A stretch of DNA of 16,230 nucleotides from Lentisphaeria bacterium UBA7640 (GTDB lineage: Bacteria > Verrucomicrobiota > Lentisphaeria > Victivallales > Victivallaceae). The position numbers and the translations under genes were made by a program. Shown piece after piece: positions 7,316-13,579 of this stretch. The notes beneath the pieces were generated by a model. It saw only the letters and a list, made by a program, of their open reading frames with translations, was not told the origin of the DNA and did not search any database. The stretch covers positions 1 to 16,230 of the forward strand of contig DLIO01000094.1 in the NCBI GenBank assembly GCA_002483765.1. The letters run 5' to 3'. The number at the start of each line of letters is the position of its first letter. Within the stretch, counting starts at the first letter, position 1.

Positions 7316-9475
7316 TCACTTTGAACCTCGATTTAACTCTTTGAAATCCTCGATGGTCGCCATTGGAATCTTATCAAATACTTGATAATTGAGAATATAG
7401 GCACGTTCCGAATTGGGATTCAATAAGTAAGCCGCACGCGCCAATTTCTGCGCTAATGCCATGTTCCTTTTATGAAACGCTTCAGTGGCTAATTCAACAG
7501 TAATATCTGCTTGGCGTTGATTTTCAGCACTAATAAAATGAAATAAACGAAATGCTCGCGCAGCGTCAGCATATTCATCAGGAAATGTAATTTCATAAAA
7601 ATTATTTAACGAGCGCGGTTTTTGATCCATTAAATACGCTGGACTGTTGACCGACAGTTCTTTGACACCGGACATGTAACGATACGAATAGATGTGAAGT
7701 GGCGCTGTAGCATTGCCACGAACATAAAGCAGAAATTCAACATGGTGTTCTTCGCAAAAACGATTCAAAGCATCTTGGTTCGAAGAAAAAAGTGCCATCG
7801 TGTAATCTTGAAAAATCTGTCGCACCGCAGGAAATTCGAATTTTGGTTGAACAACGATAGCAGTATTGGCATACGCTTTGAGTAACGGCGAAATCTCCAT
7901 ACTCGCTAAGAACACCTGTTTTTCAACCTTGGAATTACGTAAAAACCGCAGCATCTCTGCGGTCTCTTTCATGATACTGCCGGGATAAGCACGTTTGAGA
8001 CGAATGAGCATATCAGCCTCGGCAAAGATCGTCACTAATGCACCGATTAACAATAAAACCTGTAAAAATTTACGTTTTTTCAGTGCTTGAAACCAGAGAC
8101 TGAATAATACTGCGACTGAAACGCTCATGAAAATCGCAGTTAAAACGTGAAAACGAAACATAAAAATAAAAATCACGAAGAAAACCAAGGTCATAGTTAA
8201 CGGCAAAGCAACGGCTGAATGGCTGATTTTGTGGCGCATATCACGATTAAACAGCGCCACGCCACCTAAAAACAAAATTGCCCAAAATGCTCCAGGAAAA
8301 TTGTAAATAATCTGCCGCATTCCGGCAGAATGCAACGCTGGCGTCCACAACACACGGGCATAAAAACCCAATTTAGCAGGATCCTCAGGCTTGACGTTCA
8401 TAAAGCGGAGCTTCGCCCACACTAGCTCGGAAAAATGTTCATAATTACCACTGAACGCGCTATTATGGGCCACCGCAAACCAAATCACACCCAAAAACAA
8501 CGTTGCAAACAGTGCCATAATACGGCGATTTTTCAGTGCTAATTTTAAATTAAGCAAACAGACTGCCGGCAGGATAACCGTGAACATTGGCGACAGAATC
8601 AGACCGTGAGCTCGATGATATGGCACTAAAATTGCTGCCAAAGCCAAAGCCCCCCAAAGCGTTAAAAACAGCAAAGCACGTTCCGGTCGTGGTCGTTCGT
8701 CAAAAAATGAACGAATCAGTTCCCACAGCGCCCAGAGAGCAAATACAAATTGAGAGATATCCCAAAATGCCACAGCGCAAAATGCCGTTAGCGCAAAAGT
8801 AATTAAACCACCTCGACTAGGATGGCGCAGTTGCCAAGCAGCAAATGCCAACGCGGCAGTCAAAAATGGCAAAGCAAAAACCTCACAAAGCAGATCCTGT
8901 CCAGTGCCACGCGCCACCGCCGCCGGTGATATTGCGTAAATCAATGCACCAAACAGAGCCCACGATGGCGATACTCTCAGTGCTAACAACCACAACAACA
9001 CAAAACCGCCGGTCAAACTGAGCCACAAACGAGCCTGAAAGCGCACAAAAGCAGCATCATTTAACGCGTCAGGTTGCGCCCCCGTAATCATGTTTTTTAA
9101 ACGTAATCCCCAGCCCAAAAATGGTTCAAGGCCAATCGGCATCTGTTCAACCACGCGAACATTTTCCATTTTCGCCAAACCAGAATCGTATTCAGGAATA
9201 CCGCGCCCAGCTGCGACCTCGTTCACATAGGAATACATAATTGAACTTTCTACCAAGAACGGTACAAAATCATAGCCAACAGTTTTAGCCACGGCGGAAA
9301 CGTCACGTTGACAGATTGCCGTACGCACGCCAAAAGCCATTCCCCAAGCAATTAGGAATAATAGCCCGATAACTTTAAAATCAATCTTAGCTAAGTTAGG
9401 CTTTATAATTAGCGCGCGCATTATGCGCGCGCTAATTCGAGAATGTAAGTTACGTATATTTGAATAATTTTTCAT
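7316..9475 (-). CDS. Large multi-pass membrane protein, GT-C / STT3-like, with soluble C-terminal domain
   Basis: A 719-residue integral membrane protein. I count about 12-13 hydrophobic helices between residues 35 and 495, then a soluble part from about 500. The end of the soluble part (about 655-700, FHKRNMALAQKLARAAYLLNPNSERAY) looks like one TPR hairpin. The first extracytoplasmic loop (SSIMYSYVNEVAAGRGIPEYDSG) resembles the loop of STT3/dolichol-type GT-C glycosyltransferases, where acidic residues serve catalysis. I infer a lipid-linked sugar transferase or a relative, not more. The ATG overlaps the rpoN stop (ATGA), which supports this start by coupling. Oddly, residues 13-23 are encoded by a perfect copy of the palindromic repeat (9407-9437), and a second in-frame ATG (Met19) sits in its centre. 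The first membrane helix starts only at about residue 35, so the repeat lies in a tolerant N-terminal tail. Confidence 0.7.
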   Translation of the reverse strand: MKNYSNIRNLHSRISARIMRALIIKPNLAKIDFKVIGLLFLIAWGMAFGVRTAICQRDVSAVAKTVGYDFVPFLVESSIMYSYVNEVAAGRGIPEYDSGLAKMENVRVVEQMPIGLEPFLGWGLRLKNMITGAQPDALNDAAFVRFQARLWLSLTGGFVLLWLLALRVSPSWALFGALIYAISPAAVARGTGQDLLCEVFALPFLTAALAFAAWQLRHPSRGGLITFALTAFCAVAFWDISQFVFALWALWELIRSFFDERPRPERALLFLTLWGALALAAILVPYHRAHGLILSPMFTVILPAVCLLNLKLALKNRRIMALFATLFLGVIWFAVAHNSAFSGNYEHFSELVWAKLRFMNVKPEDPAKLGFYARVLWTPALHSAGMRQIIYNFPGAFWAILFLGGVALFNRDMRHKISHSAVALPLTMTLVFFVIFIFMFRFHVLTAIFMSVSVAVLFSLWFQALKKRKFLQVLLLIGALVTIFAEADMLIRLKRAYPGSIMKETAEMLRFLRNSKVEKQVFLASMEISPLLKAYANTAIVVQPKFEFPAVRQIFQDYTMALFSSNQDALNRFCEEHHVEFLLYVRGNATAPLHIYSYRYMSGVKELSVNSPAYLMDQKPRSLNNFYEITFPDEYADAARAFRLFHFISAENQRQADITVELATEAFHKRNMALAQKLARAAYLLNPNSERAYILNYQVFDKIPMATIEDFKELNRGSK
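9407..9437 (-). repeat. Palindromic repeat, copy 1 (perfect, inside a coding region)
   Basis: The arms AATTAGCGCGCGCA (9407-9420) and TGCGCGCGCTAATT (9424-9437) are perfect reverse complements around a 3-nt loop. The loop reads TTA on the plus strand and TAA on the minus strand, so by loop orientation this copy faces the minus strand, opposite to copies 2 and 3. It lies in frame in codons 13-23 of the GT-C-like gene, with no stop on that strand. A nearly identical element is found at 12879-12909 and 15575-15605. Confidence 0.9.
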
Positions 9476-10959
9476 GAGTGTTTTTTCCTTAGGTGAGACG
9501 GAAGAATCCCCATCTCTTCGCGATATTTAGCAATCGTACGTCGAGCAATACTGGACATGCCGGCATCTTCCAATAACTTCATCAATTTGCTATCAGAAAG
9601 CGGTTTTTCCGGCGATTCATTCTCGATTATTTCACGAATTTTTTCTTTAACACCATGTGCTGAAATATCGCCGCCATCTTCAGTTTGGTAGCCACCACTG
9701 AAGAAAAATTTATATTCAAAAACACCCCACGGCGTTTCTATATATTTCCCAGCAATCGCACGACTAATCGTGGTGCCATGCAGATCAAGTTTATCAGCCA
9801 CCTGTTGCAAAATCAGCGGACGCAGTGCTTCCACACCATGATCAAAAAATCCACGTTGGACATCAACAATCACTTCCGTAATCCGGTGGATGGTGCTGTT
9901 GCGCTGTTTAACACTCCGCATCAAGCCTTTAGCATTGAGTAAATTAGTCCGGATATATTCACGCGTTTCCGGACTGGTATGTGGGTCTTCGAGCATATCG
10001 AGATAGGTTTGAGAAATACGCAATCGTGGCATATAACTTTTATTATTGATAATCGAATAGTCGCCATCCTTGTTTTTTACCACTGACAATTCGGGGGTGA
10101 TATATTCAGAATTTGCGTCAGGAACTTCGGCGGTGCCGGGAAACGGATCGAGTTTTTTCAACTCATCAATCATCTTTTGCAGTTCGGCGATGGTGATCTC
10201 CAGCTCTTTAGCAATTTGTGGCAACCGGTTTCGCCCAATCTCCTCCAAATAATTCTCGACTAAACGGATCAACCGCAATGGTGGTGGAACTCGCCTTCTC
10301 AACTGTAAAAGCAGGCATTCTTTGACATCGCGCGCGCCAATGCCAGGCGGTTCCAGAGCCTGCACCAATGCCAGAGCTTCTTCGACCTTCGCAACAGTAG
10401 TTTCTGCGGCAATAGCGATATCCGGCAAATTACTGCACAAATAACCAGTATCATCAATACTGCCGATCACTAATTCTGCCACTGGATAAAGTTGTTCGGA
10501 AACACTGGACAAACGTAATTGCTGTAGTAATTGTTCCTGTAACGATGGCTGTTCTACCAAAGAATTGAACATATAATCACGCCGTTCCTGGAGATCAGTA
10601 GTTGAGCCATGGCTGGCACGTTCGCCAGTAATGCCATGAAAATCTCGCGCTAATCGCGATAGTTCTAAAAAATCATCGGTATTAGGTGATTCTGCGTCAT
10701 CATAGTTATCGCCGTCTGTATTTTTTTCTGAAGAAGAGGTCGGATATTCAAGGGTACTCAGCGGATCCCCAATCAATTCAAGATTGCGGTCGGCATCCTG
10801 TTCCAACAACGGATTCATAGCAACTTCTTGAGCAATACGTTGTTGGAGTTCCATTAATGGCGCCATCAAAATTTCTAGCGACTGATATTGCTGTGGCGAA
10901 AGTTGTTGTTCCTGCCGCTGCGTTTGGATTTGATTGTGTTTTAACAGTGGTTGCGTCAT
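9472..10959 (-). CDS. rpoN: RNA polymerase sigma-54 factor
   Basis: Alternative sigma factor that directs RNA polymerase to -24/-12 promoters and needs AAA+ enhancer-binding activators to open them. At 495 residues the length is normal. Region I (about 1-50) is Gln/Leu-rich (TQRQEQQLSPQQYQSLEILM, then LQQRIAQEVAMNPLLEQ). An acidic linker (about 65-100, many Asp/Asn) follows, then the core-binding domain and the helix-turn-helix part. The diagnostic RpoN box ARRTIAKYRE is at residues 472-481. No activator gene or convincing -24/-12 site was seen in this window, so its targets here are unknown. It is divergent from the walJ-like gene and translationally coupled to the GT-C-like gene. No strong ribosome binding site precedes the start. 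Confidence 0.97.
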   Translation of the reverse strand: MTQPLLKHNQIQTQRQEQQLSPQQYQSLEILMAPLMELQQRIAQEVAMNPLLEQDADRNLELIGDPLSTLEYPTSSSEKNTDGDNYDDAESPNTDDFLELSRLARDFHGITGERASHGSTTDLQERRDYMFNSLVEQPSLQEQLLQQLRLSSVSEQLYPVAELVIGSIDDTGYLCSNLPDIAIAAETTVAKVEEALALVQALEPPGIGARDVKECLLLQLRRRVPPPLRLIRLVENYLEEIGRNRLPQIAKELEITIAELQKMIDELKKLDPFPGTAEVPDANSEYITPELSVVKNKDGDYSIINNKSYMPRLRISQTYLDMLEDPHTSPETREYIRTNLLNAKGLMRSVKQRNSTIHRITEVIVDVQRGFFDHGVEALRPLILQQVADKLDLHGTTISRAIAGKYIETPWGVFEYKFFFSGGYQTEDGGDISAHGVKEKIREIIENESPEKPLSDSKLMKLLEDAGMSSIARRTIAKYREEMGILPSHLRKKHS

Positions 10960-10969
10960 AGTCTATTAC

Positions 10970-10997
10970 TTGATATTCCATTGGTCATCGATATATT
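10970..10997 (+). promoter_or_regulatory. Sigma-70-type promoter of the walJ-like / pseudokinase pair
   Basis: TTGATA (-35, 5 of 6 consensus, at 10970-10975), a 16-nt spacer, then TATATT (-10, 5 of 6, at 10992-10997). The start would be near 11004, giving a leader of about 74 nt. The spacer length and -10 match the rpmF promoter. A start at about 11004 lies after the upstream TTG at 11000, which favours the ATG at 11078 as the real start of the hydrolase. Confidence 0.55.
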
Positions 10998-11077
10998 AAT
11001 TGCTACATAAAACTATTGTTAAAATAACGCGTTGCCACTGCTTTTTCCAACTCGCAACGGCAATTTTGGAGATGATA

Positions 11078-11857
11078 ATGAAAATAGGAGTGACTGCTCT
11101 GGGCAGTGGAAGTCGTGGTAATTCTTTTGTAATCCATTCTACTGAAGGGTCGTTATTGGTCGATGCAGGATTCAGCCGTCGTGAGTTGTTAAAACGAATG
11201 TCCGGCGTGAACATTGAACCCAAAGAGATTAAAGCTTTACTGATAACTCATGAACATACCGACCACGTCGCAGGAATGCGACTGTTTTGTCGTGATTACG
11301 ATATCTCCGCTTGCATGTCTGGCGGAACCGCTGATTATCTGCGCAGAAGAAAAACCCTCGCCGAAAAAGTTGTCGAGTTCGTCGGTGGCACTTCGTTTGA
11401 TGCCGCAGGTTTTCGCGTTACGCCGTTTCAAGTTCAACACGATGCCGTTGATCCGGTTGGCTTTGTTATGACCCGCGGCGGATTCAAAATCGGTTTGGCA
11501 ACTGACTTGGGAACCATTGATTTATTAGCGCAAACCCGTCTAGCTGACAGTGATGTTTTAATTCTTGAAAGCAATTACGATCTTGATATGTTGCGCAATT
11601 CTGATCGTATGTTACACCTGAAACGCCGCATTCTGGGTCGCAACGGACATCTCGACAATCAAGCCGCACTCGATGCTTTTGACCAACTGATTTCTCCGCG
11701 TACTAAAGTGATCTATCTGGTACATGTCAGTTCGGAATGCAATGATTATAATTTAGTGCGCAAAAACGCGGCTGCCAAACTCTGCGCCATGGGTCGTTCT
11801 GATATCTCACTGGAAGTGATCGAACAAAGCGAACCACAGGAGACCGCATGGTTTTAA
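11078..11857 (+). CDS. Metallo-beta-lactamase-fold hydrolase, WalJ/YycJ-like
   Basis: Predicted cytosolic metal-dependent hydrolase, probably acting on nucleic acid as proposed for YycJ/WalJ; 259 residues from this start. The family N-terminus MKIGVTALGSGSRGNS is followed by the metal-binding motif H58-x-H60-x-D62-H63 (THEHTDH). Further expected ligands appear in the HDAVDP segment, in ATDLG, and in the LVHVS His near the end. LESNYD and GHLDNQAA are typical WalJ-group signatures. The ATG at 11078 is preferred over the TTG at 11000 because GGAG lies at 11068-11071 and the protein would begin at the conserved N-terminus. In Firmicutes the gene sits with the WalRK cell-wall two-component system; here its partner is a kinase-fold protein whose start overlaps its last codons by 10 nt. 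Confidence 0.9.
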   Translation: MKIGVTALGSGSRGNSFVIHSTEGSLLVDAGFSRRELLKRMSGVNIEPKEIKALLITHEHTDHVAGMRLFCRDYDISACMSGGTADYLRRRKTLAEKVVEFVGGTSFDAAGFRVTPFQVQHDAVDPVGFVMTRGGFKIGLATDLGTIDLLAQTRLADSDVLILESNYDLDMLRNSDRMLHLKRRILGRNGHLDNQAALDAFDQLISPRTKVIYLVHVSSECNDYNLVRKNAAAKLCAMGRSDISLEVIEQSEPQETAWF

Positions 11858-12792
11858 CTGATGACTTGCAGAGCTTAAAAATTGCCTGCCACAACTGTAG
11901 CCAACGCCTGGACATGTCTGCTCTAGCGCCATTTTCAACGGTCAATTGTCCCAATTGCGGCACTCTGCTGACCGTTCCTCAATGGTTTAGTACATACTTG
12001 CTCGAAGATGTTATAAAATCAAATAACGTCGCGTCAACCTACCGTGCACTAGATGTAAAACTTGACCGCGAAGTCGCGATCAAGGTATTGACTCCTGAAC
12101 TGGCGCAGGATAAAAATTTAAGCGAAATTTTTCTACGCGAAGCACGTTCTACCGCCCGCCTCAATCATCCCGGAATCGTCAGTATCTATCTTTGCGGCGA
12201 ATTCGAAAATCGACCATTTTTAGTCATGCAATACATGCAGCGCGGCGGTGTCGATGAAATATTGAAAACGAAAATTCAAATATCCTTTGCCGATGCGGTG
12301 AAATGGCTTTACCAAATCACCCGGGCTCTACGCGAAGCATACAACGAAGGAATAACCCACGGCGAAATCACGCCACAAAATATACTACTGGATAGCCAGA
12401 ATGACGCCCGAATTGGCGCGTTTGGCATTAATCGCGCCTTGACCATGGCTGGCGTTGATTGCGGTATTGATGAACAATATTGTAGCCCGGAATCCCGTAA
12501 CGACATCGCTGTCGACGATTATCGTGCAGACGTTTACTCGCTCGGCATCGTGATGTACGAAATGTTCACTGGTTCCCTTCCTGACGACAAACCAAAATTT
12601 GCCGATGCCCGTATTTCGCGTGTGTTACGCCGCGTTATTCCTGAACCGCTCGCCAAACTAATTGTCCAGATGTTGAACCACTCTTCAAATGCCCGCCCAG
12701 ATTACCAAACCATTATTGAAACACTCAAGAGTTGCCGTGACGCAAAACCCGGCGAAAACAGTTTTTGGCAGAAAATATTCGCCAACAAATAA
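11848..12792 (+). CDS. Zinc-ribbon protein with Ser/Thr-kinase fold, predicted pseudokinase
   Basis: A 314-residue cytosolic protein with no membrane segment. Residues 10-45 form a zinc ribbon with C14/C17 and C34/C37 (CHNC, CPNC). Residues about 50-300 follow a Hanks-type kinase fold. The VAIK lysine (K79), the helix-C glutamate (E98 in LREAR), the SPE of the activation segment (213-215), D228 of DVYSLG and R283 are kept. The catalytic parts are not. HRDLKPEN is replaced by HGEITPQN (171-178: catalytic Asp to Glu173, Lys to Thr175), and DFG is AFG (191-193), losing the metal-binding Asp. The glycine-rich loop (51-65) has no glycine. Phosphotransfer is therefore unlikely; a scaffolding or ligand-sensing role is inferred. 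The ATG has AGGAGA shortly upstream and overlaps the end of the WalJ-like gene, so both are co-translated. Confidence 0.88.
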   Translation: MVLTDDLQSLKIACHNCSQRLDMSALAPFSTVNCPNCGTLLTVPQWFSTYLLEDVIKSNNVASTYRALDVKLDREVAIKVLTPELAQDKNLSEIFLREARSTARLNHPGIVSIYLCGEFENRPFLVMQYMQRGGVDEILKTKIQISFADAVKWLYQITRALREAYNEGITHGEITPQNILLDSQNDARIGAFGINRALTMAGVDCGIDEQYCSPESRNDIAVDDYRADVYSLGIVMYEMFTGSLPDDKPKFADARISRVLRRVIPEPLAKLIVQMLNHSSNARPDYQTIIETLKSCRDAKPGENSFWQKIFANK

Positions 12793-12878
12793 TCAAAAAC
12801 GCAAGAAGTGCGGAACTTAAAGACTGTAAAAACTTCAAGGAATCGGACACGGCTGGAATCGTTGCAACTGCCAGCTTA

Positions 12879-12909
12879 AATTAGCGAGCGCATAATGCGC
12901 GCGCTAATT
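12879..12909 (+). repeat. Palindromic repeat, copy 2
   Basis: The arms are AATTAGCGAGCGCA (12879-12892) and TGCGCGCGCTAATT (12896-12909), with a TAA loop. There is one mismatch between arms (A at 12887 where C is expected). The similarity to copy 3 extends outwards to CTTA on the left and AAG on the right (12875-12912 against 15571-15608). It lies 87 nt after the pseudokinase stop and marks the left edge of the AT-rich islet. Confidence 0.88.
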
Positions 12910-13096
12910 AAGAACCGCAATTTATCGATATTCTTTATGATAAAACTTGCAATAGATAAAAACTTCAACTAGACTATTTGCATACAATACAAATACTTTA
13001 CATGTAGATTTTTTATGAACCAACAAGTGTACCAACACTCAAAATTGGGCAAAATCTGGGAAAACTCAATCAACAATTTACTGAGGAATTCTAACC

Positions 13097-13156
13097 ATGA
13101 AAACGATTATATATTTTTTGACCTTTATTATTACTCACATTTCGGGGTTGGTGTAA
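13097..13156 (+). CDS. Short signal-peptide-like ORF, probably a gene fragment
   Basis: A 19-codon frame (MKTIIYFLTF... ending GLV) starts at an ATG with GAGG at 13083-13086. A Lys then a hydrophobic run looks like the start of a secreted or membrane protein. The frame stops just where the sequence changes to GGGGTTGGTGTAAACAG, about 120 nt before the truncated transposase. I infer the 5' remnant of a gene broken by an insertion; it could also be a real tiny peptide or chance. Confidence 0.3.
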   Translation: MKTIIYFLTFIITHISGLV

Positions 13157-13184
13157 ACAGTTTAAAACTTTGATAATAAGGCGA

Positions 13185-13255
13185 TTAACCTTGATTCAAT
13201 GCTATGTTATGATGGGTTCCATATAATATCAAAATAACATTAAAAACAAGGTTAA
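13185..13255. repeat. Spaced inverted repeat upstream of the transposase fragment
   Basis: TTAACCTTG (13185-13193) and CAAGGTTAA (13247-13255) are perfect 9-base reverse complements separated by 53 nt, ending 20 nt before the ATG of the transposase-like fragment. The interval also holds a perfect TATAAT (13222-13227). It could be part of an insertion-sequence end or an operator-like site for transposase expression. Confidence 0.35.
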
Positions 13256-13275
13256 CCATAAGAAAAATTAAAAAC

Positions 13276-13551
13276 ATGAATCTAAACCCAATTAACAATA
13301 GTTTAACACACGAATACGTATTTGTCGATAATGAACTTCAAGATTCTTTGACTCGTCTTAATTTTTGGTCGATATTCGGACGATATGGAATTACGGCCAA
13401 GAGGACTGGTTCTGCCGTTAAAGAAGTTGTGTTTACTCTTTTAGTCTGGGTTTTTCTGAATCAGTCATCAATTAATAGTTTTCAATCGATATTTAAAAGC
13501 ATTTATTGCCTCATACCCAACTACATTAACATTAGTGCGAATCAGCGATAG
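13276..13551 (+). pseudogene. N-terminal fragment of an IS4-like transposase
   Basis: A 91-codon frame whose middle (about residues 25-70, NFWSIFGRYGITAKRTGSAVKEVVFTLLVWVFLN in part) has the pattern of the N-terminal region of IS4-type DDE transposases: a short helix, a Gly-x-x-x-K-(K/R)-x-G turn, then a hydrophobic segment beginning the main domain. Such transposases have roughly 400 or more residues with DDE catalytic residues; none of that part is present here. The frame ends within the spacer before the 541-residue gene. No ribosome binding site precedes it. I infer an insertion-sequence relic; a full comparison was not possible. Confidence 0.5.
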
Positions 13552-13579
13552 AGTAGGACAAAATCAAAGGAGCTTATCT

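Larger units (their letters stand above)
12793..13275. other. Gene-poor left border of the AT-rich islet
   Basis: About 480 bases without a full gene. It contains palindromic repeat copy 2 (12879-12909), a 19-codon signal-peptide-like ORF with a ribosome binding site (13097-13156), and a spaced inverted repeat (13185-13193 and 13247-13255). From about 12910 onward base composition becomes much more AT-rich. No clear terminator follows the pseudokinase stop. Confidence 0.5.

Noticed and set aside
10778..10981. 67-codon frame overlapping the 5' part of rpoN on the same strand
   Set aside because: It is the out-of-frame shadow of the Gln-rich region I of sigma-54 and shows no protein-like pattern.
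11000..11077. TTG start adding 26 residues to the WalJ-like protein
   Set aside because: The added residues do not match the family, the promoter would place transcription start at about 11004, and GGAG precedes the ATG at 11078.
10960..11077. Sigma-54 promoter in the rpoN/walJ spacer (TTGG...TTGC words)
   Set aside because: The GG and GC doublets are 17 bases apart rather than about 10, so the -24/-12 spacing is wrong.
12896..12909. Palindrome copy 2 as an intrinsic terminator of the pseudokinase gene
   Set aside because: It could fold as a hairpin, but no T-tract follows and the same element occurs inside a gene, so a terminator is not its primary identity.
13535..13579. Upstream extension of the 541-residue secreted protein
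   Set aside because: The frame is open, but AAAGGAG and the signal peptide point to the ATG at 13580.
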